Source: JARLGU01 sp036504535 (GTDB lineage: Bacteria; Armatimonadota; Armatimonadia; Armatimonadales; Capsulimonadaceae). Taken from it: a DNA stretch of 64,000 nt. Below, one piece after another: positions 53,512-62,926 of the stretch. Position 1 is the first letter of the stretch, and every line of letters starts with the position of its first letter. The stretch lies in the NCBI GenBank assembly GCA_036504535.1, contig DASXUY010000058.1:8317-72316 (forward strand). The letters are read 5' to 3'. The position numbers and the translations under genes were made by a program. The notes under the pieces were generated by a model, which ran no database searches, had not been told where the DNA came from, and saw only the letters and a list, made by a program, of their open reading frames with translations.

Positions 53512-54429
53512 TTACTGCCGGGCGAGCTTGGTCACCCGCCCATCGCTGACCCATTCGACGACATAGATGTCGCCGTTGGCGTCGACTGTCACCGCATGCG
53601 GCGAGATGAACTTGCCTACCTCGCGCTTCTCGTGCGGGATGTTCGGATAGCCGGGCCAGTTCCAGACACCGTCGTTCGCGCCGAGGTGCTCGATCAGCTT
53701 GTTGTCGCGGTCCAAGATGGTGACCCGTCCGAACAGGTCAGGGATCACGATCTCGTCGCCATGCTGAAAGAAGCAGCAGGGCATGTTCTGGTCGGTGGTC
53801 ACAAGCGACAAATGGTTGCCGTCAAGGTCCATGATCTGGATCCGATGGTTGCCGCGGTCAGCCACAAGCAGCACTGGCACATCGCTGCGGGTGTCAACCC
53901 AAACGCCGTGCGGGCAGTTAAACTGGCCGGGACCATCGCCGGGGCCGCCAAACGTCTTAACGTAGTCGCCGCCTGTGGTGTAGATGTGCACATACGGCTT
54001 GCCGTATCCATCGGCCACGTACACTCGCCCATCGGGTGACACGGCCACATCGGTGGGCGTGAACTGGTCGGGCGACGAGTAGATGTCAGGCAGGTCAGGC
54101 GCCGCTCGCTCCCAGACCAGGTCGCCGCCTAAGGTCATCTTGTAGACCGAATGGCGAGCATTGTCAGAAAGGTAAAGGTATTCGACACCATGCTCGACGC
54201 TCAAATACAGCCCATGAGCTCCTGCGGCGAACTCCTCGCCCCAAGACCAGAGGAACTGTCCGTCCTTGGTGAAGAACGCCACCGCGTCCTTGCTCTGGTT
54301 GTGGACGATCACTTGCCCCTGCGAGTCGATCACGACTCCATGCGTGTAGCCAAGGGCGACCCCTTCCGGCACCTTCGCCCAACCATCGATCCACTCATAC
54401 GTGTGACTGCCGCTTCCAATCAACGTCAT
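53512..54429 (-). CDS. NHL-repeat six-bladed beta-propeller protein
   Basis: The 305-residue protein consists of NHL-type repeats: YTHGVVIDSQGQVIVHN, DVAVSPDGRVYVADGYG, CPHGVWVDTRSDVPVLLVADRGNHRIQIMD, SPHAVTVDANGDIYVVEW. This pattern predicts a beta-propeller occupying the whole chain. No signal peptide and no extra catalytic domain is seen. Members of this group include lyases and binding proteins; in front of a fucosidase gene a lactonase or sugar-binding role is possible but not shown. A good ribosome site (AGGAGAG) precedes the ATG. It is transcribed divergently from the GntR-type regulator, which may control both. Confidence 0.85.
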   Translation of the reverse strand: MTLIGSGSHTYEWIDGWAKVPEGVALGYTHGVVIDSQGQVIVHNQSKDAVAFFTKDGQFLWSWGEEFAAGAHGLYLSVEHGVEYLYLSDNARHSVYKMTLGGDLVWERAAPDLPDIYSSPDQFTPTDVAVSPDGRVYVADGYGKPYVHIYTTGGDYVKTFGGPGDGPGQFNCPHGVWVDTRSDVPVLLVADRGNHRIQIMDLDGNHLSLVTTDQNMPCCFFQHGDEIVIPDLFGRVTILDRDNKLIEHLGANDGVWNWPGYPNIPHEKREVGKFISPHAVTVDANGDIYVVEWVSDGRVTKLARQ

Positions 54430-54557
54430 CTGTGCTCTCCTTCGGTCATCGGGTACTTGCCAAGAGCGAGCATAACGCGCACCCTCGGAACGATGTAACA
54501 GTTCTACCTACCTGCGCGGGAAGCCTGCTCTTTGCGACAATTTCTTAGGAAATGCTA

Positions 54558-54586
54558 TTGACACCTGTGCGTGGCTGATGTATGAT
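54558..54586 (+). promoter_or_regulatory. strong promoter of the GntR-type regulator
   Basis: TTGACA at 54558-54563 and TATGAT at 54581-54586 are 17 bp apart, identical in both boxes to the promoter at 5005-5033. Confidence 0.78.
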
Positions 54587-54594
54587 GAAGACGT

Positions 54595-54610
54595 AGCTTT
54601 ACAATAAGCT
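54595..54610. promoter_or_regulatory. inverted repeat near the transcription start, candidate operator
   Basis: AGCTT-TACAAT-AAGCT (5-bp arms, 6-bp spacer) lies just after the predicted start site, a position suited to repression by the regulator encoded downstream. Confidence 0.35.
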
Positions 54611-54639
54611 TTGCGTGACCATGGTAAAGGGTTGGGTTG

Positions 54640-55809
54640 ATGCAGGAACCGATTGCGCGACAAACAAGGTATGCGGCGCTCGCTGAGATCTTCAGGGAGC
54701 AGATTCAATCGGGGAAGCTCAATGCCGGTGATAGGCTGCCGTCGTTCGCTGAAATGCGGACGCACTATGGCGCCTCCCCTTTGACCGTGGACCGCGCTCT
54801 GGCCATGCTGGAGCGCGAAGAGCTGATCGTCCGCGTGAACGGCAGCGGCACCTTTGTTGCGCAGAAGCGCGAAAAGGCAAGTGCAGAGCGAACGGGACGG
54901 CCAACCATCGCCCTCGTGCTACCTAATTGCCACACGTCGTTTTTTAGCCCCATCATCTGGGGCGTGGAGCAGGCGTGTCGACGCGCCGACCACAACTTGC
55001 TGCTGGCAAACTCCCGCGGCGACCACGCACTCGAAGCTGAGCTGCTGGCCAGCCATGCTCCTGACGTTGCCGGGTTGTGTATCATGGCGTGCGGATGCGG
55101 CAACCTCGGCGCGTTCGCCCCGCTGCTGGACGCCCAGGTGCCATTCGTCCTTTTTGACCGCGAAGTTCCCGGTCTTTCCGCCCCGTTGATCACATCGGAC
55201 AACGAGCTTGGCGGATACGACGCCACAATGCACCTTATATCGACGGGGCGGCATCCCCACCTGATCGGCGAAGCGGTGGAGGCGGCGTCGTCCCTTCGCG
55301 ATCGTTATGCTGGCTACCGAAGGGCGCTCAAAAAAAGCGGGATGCCGTTTGACAGTGAATGCGTGTATTTTGGCCGTCTCGGCGAGTCCCCCGAGCTTAT
55401 TGGCTACGTTATGACTAAGCTCATCCTGGCGGCTAACCCCGACGAGCCAGTCGCGATCTTCGCGCTTAACGACATGGTTGCCCGTGGAGTTTATGTGGCG
55501 GTCCGTGAAGCGCGCCTGCGGATACCAGCCGACGTTGCCATTGTAGGCTTCGACGACGCCATTGCCGCAGATTTCGATCCGCCGTTGTCGTCCGTTCACC
55601 AGCACCTATCGCTGATGGGCGAGGAGACGGTGAAGACGCTACTCTCACTGGTGCGCACTGGCACATCGAGCAAATCGACGATTACACGGGTCAAGCCCAA
55701 GCTTATTGTGCGCAACAGCAGCGATGAAAACAGTGGCTTTTCGGCGCTGACTGAGATGCAAAGCGCCGTTCAAAACGCGGGACGGCCTCGGTATGCGGAA
55801 GTCGCGTGA
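54640..55809 (+). CDS. GntR-type winged-helix regulator with LacI-like effector domain
   Basis: ATG 54640 is used; a TTG one codon earlier is possible. The 389-residue protein has a GntR winged helix (about 13-75: FREQIQSGKLNAGDRLPSFAEM, LTVDRALAMLEREELI, GSGTFVAQK) and a periplasmic-binding-like sensor domain (IALVLPNCHTSFFSPIIWG; IFALNDMVARGVYVAVREA; DVAIVGFDDA). This is the AraR-like arrangement, usually a sugar-responsive repressor. It is divergent from the NHL/GH29 operon and 45 bp upstream of a pseudopilin gene, so it probably controls both sides. The C-terminal 25 residues are not conserved. Confidence 0.92.
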   Translation: MQEPIARQTRYAALAEIFREQIQSGKLNAGDRLPSFAEMRTHYGASPLTVDRALAMLEREELIVRVNGSGTFVAQKREKASAERTGRPTIALVLPNCHTSFFSPIIWGVEQACRRADHNLLLANSRGDHALEAELLASHAPDVAGLCIMACGCGNLGAFAPLLDAQVPFVLFDREVPGLSAPLITSDNELGGYDATMHLISTGRHPHLIGEAVEAASSLRDRYAGYRRALKKSGMPFDSECVYFGRLGESPELIGYVMTKLILAANPDEPVAIFALNDMVARGVYVAVREARLRIPADVAIVGFDDAIAADFDPPLSSVHQHLSLMGEETVKTLLSLVRTGTSSKSTITRVKPKLIVRNSSDENSGFSALTEMQSAVQNAGRPRYAEVA

Positions 55810-55854
55810 CTGCATATGTTCAGACCAACCGTCTACTGAATTTAGGAGACTTAC

Positions 55855-56652
55855 ATGAGCACTGAAGGAACTTGCTCTTCATGGGGCAAGCACAAGAAGC
55901 TTGGCTTTACATTGATTGAGCTTTTAGTCGTTATAGCTATTATAGCGATACTGGCAGCTATACTATTTCCCGTTTTCGCGTCGGCTCGCGAAAAGGCGCG
56001 CCAAACCGCGTGCCTAAGTAACTTCAAGCAGTTGGGACTGGCTACGATGCAGTACGTGCAGGATTACGACGAAGCGTTCCCGCTGGTCAGCATGCAGCTT
56101 ACGGCGACCGAGTCAATAACGTGGCGCAAGGTCATCTACGCCTATGTTAAGAGCACACAAGTTTATAGCTGCCCGTCGAACACAAACAAGAGTACTGACG
56201 GCGCATCGGTGGCGTTCCCGTCGGCTTATCCAGCGGTGCTGCGTCACTACAGCACTAATGTGCGGATTAACTCGACTGCTGGTTCGCCACCGTGGAGCGG
56301 CCCGTTCTTCCTTAACAGCATAGTGACTCCTACCACCAAGATTTGGATTGCCGAGGTGCGTGACGGCGACAAGCAGACGATGTTCGAAGACTGGGGAAGC
56401 ACGGCGGCGAAGGTTACCGAACTTGCCGACAAGATGTATGCTGGCCATGTTTCGACTGCGAACTACCTGTTTGCGGATGGCCACGCGAAATCGATGCGCC
56501 CCACATTGACCGCGAGCCCGATCAACATGTGGGGTCGGATGTATGACAGCCCTGGCGCGTGCAACACAAGCATGTACAGCAAGCTCAACTGCGACACCGT
56601 GTCAACTTACCAAATGCTTGGACTTGCCGAGCTTGAGAACAGGTACCTCTAG
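55855..56652 (+). CDS. DUF1559-family pseudopilin-like protein
   Basis: ATG 55855 is preceded by AGGAGA at 55844-55849. The 265-residue protein has a 17-residue polar leader (longer than in the other two copies), then FTLIELLVVIAIIAILAAIL and FPVFASAREKARQTACLSN. The C-terminal H-x9-DG motif reads AGHVSTANYLFADGHAK (about 197-213). It lies 45 bp after the GntR/LacI hybrid gene and 109 bp before a large secreted LamG protein gene. The hydrophobic segment again uses ATA isoleucine codons (55933-55962). Confidence 0.92.
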   Translation: MSTEGTCSSWGKHKKLGFTLIELLVVIAIIAILAAILFPVFASAREKARQTACLSNFKQLGLATMQYVQDYDEAFPLVSMQLTATESITWRKVIYAYVKSTQVYSCPSNTNKSTDGASVAFPSAYPAVLRHYSTNVRINSTAGSPPWSGPFFLNSIVTPTTKIWIAEVRDGDKQTMFEDWGSTAAKVTELADKMYAGHVSTANYLFADGHAKSMRPTLTASPINMWGRMYDSPGACNTSMYSKLNCDTVSTYQMLGLAELENRYL

Positions 56653-56659
56653 AGTCCGC

Positions 56660-56688
56660 GCCTCGGTCTTTCCTGCAAAGATCGAGGC
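56660..56688 (+). terminator. 12-bp hairpin after pseudopilin gene
   Basis: GCCTCGGTCTTT, loop CCTGC, AAAGATCGAGGC (one G-T pair) starts 7 nt after the stop. There is no T-run. Confidence 0.6.
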
Positions 56689-56761
56689 AGTAGTCCTAAT
56701 CGCAGCAGGCTCTCACCCTTCGAGCCCTAATTTATCCCATCATCCCACCTGAAAGTATCCT

Positions 56762-59700
56762 GTGAACTACCAAAATACACCCTCTCGCGTAGCGTTGTCG
56801 CTGCTTCGCCGTGTCTGTTTCTGCTGCCTTCTGTTGGTGTTTGTGTTTCTGCAGCCACCGTGCCGTGCGCTGGCTCAGGAGCTTCCGCTTGTCGCCTCGT
56901 ATCCCATGGAACTGACTGGAAAGCAGTCGGCGGATGCAGGGCCGCTGAAGCTTAACTTACAGGTGCAGAACGCCACGATCGTTCCTGGAAAAGTTGGCAA
57001 TGCGCTGCGGTTTGATGGTCCGAACTCATTCGCCACGGTTGCCGCGCCGCAGATTGACAAGCTGTCGTCCCGCTTTACGGTCACGATGTGGGTCTCGATG
57101 GAGCGTTTTTCTGAGCGTGGCGCAGCGTACCTTGTGCAAAAGGGCGGGAATGCTGGCTGGCAGTTTGGAATCGACGACCACCGCAAGGGGATGTTTCACG
57201 GGTCGTGGGGCGGCGGATGGTATGCTGGCGGATCGGCGAAGCCCATAGTCGAGAAGGAGTGGGTCCACGTCGCCTATGTGATGAACAAGGGGGATCGCAT
57301 GCGGCTGTATTTTAACGGCGACGAAGTGTTGAGCGCTGCGGCTCCTTTTGCCTACAAGCCGGTCGGAGAAGCGCTTAAAATCGGCGGGGGACCTTATGCA
57401 GCGTCGATTGATGAGGTCAAGATTTTCGCCGTGGCACTCACAAAAGAACAGATTGGAATGGAGATGCAAGGGAAGACCCTCCTGACGCGTGCGGCGGTAG
57501 ATGCTGACTTGCCTGAAAGCGGCTACGGCGTCAGGATGGCATTGGCGCGCTTTGACAAGCCTCTTGGGTTCAGGATGTACGATGGACGGGTCAAGCAGAC
57601 TGCGCAGCGCGTCGCCGGACCTGATGCGACGGACTGGCCTACACTTCGGCTCGAAGACGGACGGAAGCTGTTCCAAGACAGCGGTCAGGCCGATATCGAG
57701 GTCAAGCTTGTGACTGGCTATCAGGCGATGCCTGCGGTGCGTCAGAAGTGGGACCATGAGATACAGCCCGTCAATCACTGGTTCCGCGCCAATGATTGGC
57801 GTTGGGGGCGCAGCTTTGTCTACACGACGGACCGCACTGCGCGCACCTCGGCTGGCGAATACGAGATCTGGGCGTTCCCCATCACGATCGCGGATACTGG
57901 TGCAGCCAAAGAATCTCGACCAATTCAGCGTGTCATACTTAAGCTTGCGGGTGAAACTATCTACGAGCGCGCCGAGCCACTGCACAGCCTGACTCTGCTC
58001 TTGCCAGCGAATTTGAACGGTGCGCCGTACGAACTCAGCGTCAACGGAAGCGAGCCTGTGCGGTTCGATGTGGGCTTGCTGCCAATCGTGCCGAACCACC
58101 CAGTCGACGTAGCGATGCCGGTAGATGCGGCGATTCCGGGCAGCAGCCTGCGGGCGACACTACAGCTATCGCAGCAGAACGCGAACCCCCGCGAATGGAG
58201 CGACGATGTGGCAGCGGTATCCACGTGGAAACCGAGACCTGCTACTCTCGCGCCAGCATCTGGCATGCTGCGCTACATCGGCGGCGATGTGCCGCGGTCT
58301 CCGCTCACGACGTTCACCGCATCGATGCGCGCCGGTATGAGCGGCGGCCACGCATTCGATTCCCCGCACACTGTGCGCTATTCGGGAACGCCAACCGAGT
58401 ACGCCGAACATCTAGCAGGGTTGGGCTTTGATTTTGTCTACGAGACTGCCCAGCCGAGCAATCTCGACAACGGCGCCGACATCGATCAGTGGGCGCGCGA
58501 GCTAGAGCAGCGCGGAGTGCGGTTCGGGCTGAACCCGACCATCCCCGGCAACCTTGATATCCTGGCCAATCCCAATCTGGCGCTGCTATCGACCTATCTT
58601 CCGGAGTGGGGCTTGCCTGCGTATCGGGATGCTCAGTTACTTGTGGGACGCTTCAAGAAGTATGCTAACTTTGGCGGCTTGATGATCGGCGCGGACAATG
58701 CGGGGTACGTGACCTATTGGGATTGGGCACCGACGATCCCCGACCGTCCTTGGGCACGAGCTTGGGAAGCGCATATGAAGGCGCAGGGGAAGGGGAACAC
58801 GGTTCCCGTTGGCCCAGCTATTGCGCCAGGCAAAGTTTTTGAGCGACGGGGTACCGAACGGCAGTTTTTGGACTACATTGCGGGCTATGATTCTACATTC
58901 AGCCGCTACGGATATTTTGCTCGAGCGGTGAGGGAAGCGGATCCTGCGGCGAGCTTCACTACGGGCAGCTACGGCTCCAGCCCCGGTGTCGGTGCTCGCG
59001 GCGGATGGCCGTGGGCGACTATCCCGGCGCGACCGATGCACGACGATATTCCGCTGCTGACGGCGTACGACTGGAACGAGATGCCGTCAACGAAATCGAT
59101 GCACCTGGAAGCGCTTATCGACCGGCTGCAGTCCGAATATCCAGGGCGGCCGTTGCAGGCGCTGGTGGACGATTTCGGCCTTCACCTGACTCGCGAAGCG
59201 CGTCAGCAAGCCTACGCGCTGGCACTGACACGTGGCGTCCAGAGTATTGGAACTACGTTCCTCGCGCATCCCAAGCAACGCGCCGACAAGCTTTCGACGC
59301 AGGATGACCAGCGTGAGCTGTACGCGTGGATCCACCGGTTTAGCGGTGCGTACGCGCAAATGAAGCTGAAGCCGGTCGTGGGCGTACTGTATGTTCACAA
59401 GCAGGCGATATCGCGTCCAGTTGTCGGCGATCAGTTCGCGGCTGAGGAGAAGCTTTTGCTAGGCTCCCACGAGGGAAAGACGACGGAAGCGCTGTTCTTC
59501 GCCAACGCCGCGGGCTTTCCTGCGAAGATCGTCACCCCGACCGAACTCAGTCGCGGCCTGGATCCGGGGATCAAGGCGATCATGCTTGTAGGTTTGAATC
59601 GCTTCGACAGCACGTGGGCGTGGAGCGACGATCTTGAACCGGCGCTGAAAGCTTTTGTTGCGAGGGGCGGCGTGCTCGTTCGCGACGAGGAATCGGTGTT

Positions 59701-60862
59701 GCCTGCGGGGATCGCGGCGTCGACTCCGGGGCTGCAAGTCCGCGCTTACGTCACTCAGAGCGGGCAAGATCAAACTAAGTTGCTGCTTGATCGAAACTCC
59801 GACAATATCGCCAAGCTTCGAGTGGCTTTAGCTGGCGTGGACGTGCCCGTCGTTCAGTCGGCGGAAGCGGAAACTTGGGCGATTACATCGCGGGCAGGCG
59901 ATATCGACTACGTGACGCTCGTGAACCAGGGCATGAAGCCCGCCGGGGCCGGGGCAATCGGACGCGGCGAGGATGCCTATGTGGCTGGCCAGCGTATCAC
60001 GGAAGATATCGACCCGGCAACTTACATGGTCCCGAACCCTCGTGTCGGAGCGGTCACATTGAAGACGCAAAGCGGGATCATCTACGATCTTCGCTCACAG
60101 AAGAAGGTGACGATCGCGTCGGCGAGCAAAGTTGACTTCACGAAGGATGCGTTCCAGGTCCTCGCGGTGGCTCCTCGCGCCGTAGCAATGCCGGTGTGCG
60201 CTTTTGAAGTAGGCGCGAACGGTTTTTGGGCGGCGAAGGTGTCGGTTGGAACCCCACCGCTTCGTGGTGTGCCGGTGCAGATCGATGTGACATCGAAGGG
60301 CGAAACCGTGACGGTTTATGGCGCGAGCGGAACGGCTATCGAACTGCCGCTGCCGACAGGCGAAGTGACCGACGCGCAGATTTTGGTCCGCGAGAACATC
60401 AGCGGCTTGGTCGCGAAATTAGCGCTGCAGCGTCCGCGACAAATTGCGCCGCTTCAAGCACCTGATGCGACGATAGTGGCATTCTGGAGGCGCACCGACG
60501 TGCCCCTCGTGATCGCGGTGACACCTGCGCAAGCCGTCAACGTGGCGCTTTGCCAGAAGCTGGGGGCGCTCGCTGCGAAGCGCGGACGCGATGCGAAGGT
60601 ACTTCCCGTGGACAACGTTGTGCGAAGTTTGCAGCCTTTGCGCGCCATCCAGCGGTACCCGCAGTGGCAGACAATTGATGCGGATTTGATCCTGCTCGGG
60701 TCGCCCCAGGAGAACGTGCTCGTAATGGACCAGGCTCGTGGCGGTATAATCGACGACGCTAAGTCGGTACAGATAACGATGTCGCCGTTTGTCGGCGAGA
60801 AGTGGGCTTTGAATATACGGGACGAAGCATCAATTGACGCATCGGTTGGAGGTGGCAAATGA
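56762..60862 (+). CDS. secreted LamG-domain protein with TIM-barrel-like core
   Basis: GTG 56762 is used because the signal peptide (RRVCFCCLLLVFVFLQPP..ALA) lies at the start. The 1366-residue protein has a LamG/concanavalin domain (about 45-235: GNALRFDGPNSFATV, KEWVHVAYVMNKGDRMRLYFNG, IDEVKIF). After a beta-rich middle region a TIM-barrel-like part spans about 543-830 (LAGLGFDFVYETAQPS; GLMIGADNAGYVTYWDW; ALVDDFGLHLTREA), then a Rossmann-like segment as in GH42 (about 867-983: GIKAIMLVGLNRFD, KAFVARGGVLVRDEE). I cannot name the hydrolase family or its catalytic residues. The next gene overlaps by 4 bp, so the two products are made together. Confidence 0.7.
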   Translation: MNYQNTPSRVALSLLRRVCFCCLLLVFVFLQPPCRALAQELPLVASYPMELTGKQSADAGPLKLNLQVQNATIVPGKVGNALRFDGPNSFATVAAPQIDKLSSRFTVTMWVSMERFSERGAAYLVQKGGNAGWQFGIDDHRKGMFHGSWGGGWYAGGSAKPIVEKEWVHVAYVMNKGDRMRLYFNGDEVLSAAAPFAYKPVGEALKIGGGPYAASIDEVKIFAVALTKEQIGMEMQGKTLLTRAAVDADLPESGYGVRMALARFDKPLGFRMYDGRVKQTAQRVAGPDATDWPTLRLEDGRKLFQDSGQADIEVKLVTGYQAMPAVRQKWDHEIQPVNHWFRANDWRWGRSFVYTTDRTARTSAGEYEIWAFPITIADTGAAKESRPIQRVILKLAGETIYERAEPLHSLTLLLPANLNGAPYELSVNGSEPVRFDVGLLPIVPNHPVDVAMPVDAAIPGSSLRATLQLSQQNANPREWSDDVAAVSTWKPRPATLAPASGMLRYIGGDVPRSPLTTFTASMRAGMSGGHAFDSPHTVRYSGTPTEYAEHLAGLGFDFVYETAQPSNLDNGADIDQWARELEQRGVRFGLNPTIPGNLDILANPNLALLSTYLPEWGLPAYRDAQLLVGRFKKYANFGGLMIGADNAGYVTYWDWAPTIPDRPWARAWEAHMKAQGKGNTVPVGPAIAPGKVFERRGTERQFLDYIAGYDSTFSRYGYFARAVREADPAASFTTGSYGSSPGVGARGGWPWATIPARPMHDDIPLLTAYDWNEMPSTKSMHLEALIDRLQSEYPGRPLQALVDDFGLHLTREARQQAYALALTRGVQSIGTTFLAHPKQRADKLSTQDDQRELYAWIHRFSGAYAQMKLKPVVGVLYVHKQAISRPVVGDQFAAEEKLLLGSHEGKTTEALFFANAAGFPAKIVTPTELSRGLDPGIKAIMLVGLNRFDSTWAWSDDLEPALKAFVARGGVLVRDEESVLPAGIAASTPGLQVRAYVTQSGQDQTKLLLDRNSDNIAKLRVALAGVDVPVVQSAEAETWAITSRAGDIDYVTLVNQGMKPAGAGAIGRGEDAYVAGQRITEDIDPATYMVPNPRVGAVTLKTQSGIIYDLRSQKKVTIASASKVDFTKDAFQVLAVAPRAVAMPVCAFEVGANGFWAAKVSVGTPPLRGVPVQIDVTSKGETVTVYGASGTAIELPLPTGEVTDAQILVRENISGLVAKLALQRPRQIAPLQAPDATIVAFWRRTDVPLVIAVTPAQAVNVALCQKLGALAAKRGRDAKVLPVDNVVRSLQPLRAIQRYPQWQTIDADLILLGSPQENVLVMDQARGGIIDDAKSVQITMSPFVGEKWALNIRDEASIDASVGGGK

Positions 60863-61659
60863 AAATAGTTGTATTGATCTTCTTGCTACTGTTCGATGGC
60901 GTGACGTCGCACGCGCAGCAATCCGTAAGTCGCTTCCCGGTACTTGAAGCTCCGTACGCTACGATAGCCCCGAAGCTGGACGCGAGTGGTAATGATCCGG
61001 CATGGAAAGCGGCGGCGACGATCCCTGCGCTGGGACTCGCCATAGGGTCGGACAGCCGCGACGTTGCGCTTCCCACGACAGTGCAGGTCTTGTGGGATGC
61101 GCGTTACCTCTATATCCGGTTTCGGTGCGCGGCGCAAAGTGTTTATACACCGTATGGTGGCAGCGTTCGCGACCAGCCGATATATCGAGGCGATGCTGTG
61201 GAGGTATTTCTCGACGTACGTGGCGACGCGAAGCAGGTCACCGAAATTCAGGTGTCGCCGAACAACGAGTTGTTCGACCAGCAGCTCCTGATCACTACCG
61301 ACGTGCGATGTGACCAGGACGGAAAGCTGCGCGAGGATGTGCTGAGCCGCGATTTCTGGGCCGTGCCATCCTGGGACTGCGCGGGGCTCACGACCAAGAC
61401 GCATCGCGAGGGTGATGTATGGATCGCCGACCTCGCAATACCCGCCGCACCTATCTTGCGACGCCTTGGCGCGACTCAGTGGGAGCCGCTCACGTTCCGG
61501 GCAAACTTGATGCGGTATACGTGGACACCGGACACGAAGGCAGGTAACGATAATGGCCGCCGATTGATCGCCCAAAACTGGTCGCTGGTTCGCCACGGCT
61601 GCCCACACATCTCGCCTCAGGCAATGGGCTACATCCATCTGCTGCCCGCGCCGAAGTAG
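60859..61659 (+). CDS. secreted CBM9-like carbohydrate-binding protein
   Basis: The 266-residue protein starts in an ATGA overlap with the preceding stop, a sign of translational coupling. It has a signal peptide (MKIVVLIFLLLFDGVTSHAQ). The rest matches the CBM9-like fold: KLDASGNDPAWKAAATIPAL, TTVQVLWDARYLYIRFRCAA, GDAVEVFLDVRGDAKQVTEIQVSPNNELFD, VWIADLAIP, FRANLMRYTW. Such single-domain proteins bind sugars; no catalytic residues are known for them. It probably works with the LamG/TIM-barrel partner on the same polysaccharide. Confidence 0.85.
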   Translation: MKIVVLIFLLLFDGVTSHAQQSVSRFPVLEAPYATIAPKLDASGNDPAWKAAATIPALGLAIGSDSRDVALPTTVQVLWDARYLYIRFRCAAQSVYTPYGGSVRDQPIYRGDAVEVFLDVRGDAKQVTEIQVSPNNELFDQQLLITTDVRCDQDGKLREDVLSRDFWAVPSWDCAGLTTKTHREGDVWIADLAIPAAPILRRLGATQWEPLTFRANLMRYTWTPDTKAGNDNGRRLIAQNWSLVRHGCPHISPQAMGYIHLLPAPK

Positions 61660-61718
61660 CGCGGGAACAAGCACCAAATTCCCGCGCCACGTAAGCAGCC
61701 CTGTTGCCGATAGTACGC

Positions 61719-62768
61719 CTAGCGGTTGCGTCGACCGTATTTGTCCACGTATTCCAGGTACGCCAGCCCATTCGCCAGCGGGATATTCGCCGGGAAGTGG
61801 TTGCCCGCAGCGTACATGAAGCCCGGGCATTCACGGGCGAGCTCCATCTGGCTGCGCACCTCGGCTTCGATTGCCTCCAGCGTGCCGAACGTTAGCGTGC
61901 GACAGTCGACGCCGCCGAGTAGCGCGTGAGTCTTGCCGTACTTGCGGACGATCAACTCAAGGTCGTTCATCGGCTCGAACACGAGGCCATCCGCGCCAGC
62001 GTCCACGATATCGTCCATGAAGAAGTCGTACAGGCCGTCGGATGTGTACAAGATCTTCTTGCCAGCGGCGTGGAGCATGGTGAACAGCTCTTTGTAGCGG
62101 GGAAAGATGTAGGTGCGGTAGAACTTTGGGTTGATGAATGCGCCCGATGTCCACACCATGTCGTCGTGACACATGTAGAACTCGTACGAAGTCTTCGAGA
62201 TCGCGCGGGCGTGGTGCATGGTCTGCTCGAAGATTGAGCCAAGCACCTTGTCGCCGAACTTGTCGGCATCATCGCCAATGGCTTCCAGCAGCATCTGCCA
62301 CCCGAACGCCTGGATGGCGCCGCTTACGATGGTGTTGTAGTAGCCGCCCGTCACCACCTGCTCCGGGTAGTTCTTTCGGTTCTCGTGGTATGTGCGCTCG
62401 TAGTGCGCGACAAGGTCGTCGAAGTCGTGCAGACCGTATTCGGCAACCGCGTCGAATGCCAGTACGTCGGCCGATGATGTGAATGGTGAAACGGCGCCAA
62501 TGTGGAAGTCGGAACCGTCCTCCATGTACGACGCGTGTCCCATGTCGGTCACGCGGCCGCGCTGGCCCCATGAGAGCGGACCTTCATCGGTGTGCCACAG
62601 GAAGTCGATGCCCACCGCATCGTAGAATGCGCGATTGGCGCCGCCATCGGTGCGCGGGTCTCGTCCGGTTACATGTCGCACAATCTCCCAGTTGTCGAGA
62701 TACTCAGTGCGCGCCACACGGGGCGTTTCGATCAGGTTGAGCGCATCGCGCCCAATTGTGTAGGTCAT
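61719..62768 (-). CDS. uroporphyrinogen decarboxylase-fold protein
   Basis: Two ATGs lie at 62774 and 62768; GAGG directly abuts the first, so 62768 (spacing 6) is the better start. The 349-residue protein resembles the UroD/methyltransferase family: CHDDMVWTSGAFINPKFYRTYIFPRYKEL, KKILYTSDGLYDFFMDDIVDAGADGLVFEPMN, LLGGVDCRTLTFGT, MYAAGNHFPANIPLANGLAYLEYV. The overall organisation is that of UroD-like proteins common near sugar-degrading genes rather than of a true haem enzyme, for which the usual N-terminal arginine motif is not seen. Its reaction is unknown. It is divergent from an AraC-type regulator. Confidence 0.85.
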   Translation of the reverse strand: MTYTIGRDALNLIETPRVARTEYLDNWEIVRHVTGRDPRTDGGANRAFYDAVGIDFLWHTDEGPLSWGQRGRVTDMGHASYMEDGSDFHIGAVSPFTSSADVLAFDAVAEYGLHDFDDLVAHYERTYHENRKNYPEQVVTGGYYNTIVSGAIQAFGWQMLLEAIGDDADKFGDKVLGSIFEQTMHHARAISKTSYEFYMCHDDMVWTSGAFINPKFYRTYIFPRYKELFTMLHAAGKKILYTSDGLYDFFMDDIVDAGADGLVFEPMNDLELIVRKYGKTHALLGGVDCRTLTFGTLEAIEAEVRSQMELARECPGFMYAAGNHFPANIPLANGLAYLEYVDKYGRRNR

Positions 62769-62899
62769 GGTCATCCTCGCAACACGATTGATGTTGATGC
62801 GAGCAGAGCCAGGGGTGCTCGATGAACCAGCGTGTCGCGACCGAAACCTCGCAACAGCACAAAGCGAGGCTCAGCTTCCGGACGCGACCGGATACCCTA

Positions 62900-62910
62900 T
62901 TGTATTACAA
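62900..62910. promoter_or_regulatory. TTGTATTACAA palindrome in divergent region
   Basis: A perfect 11-bp inverted repeat (TTGTA-T-TACAA) lies 16 bp before the AraC-type start and about 130 bp from the UroD-like start. It could be an operator; AraC proteins more often bind direct repeats, so the partner is uncertain. Confidence 0.25.
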
Positions 62911-62926
62911 CTGAATCAGGTAGACT

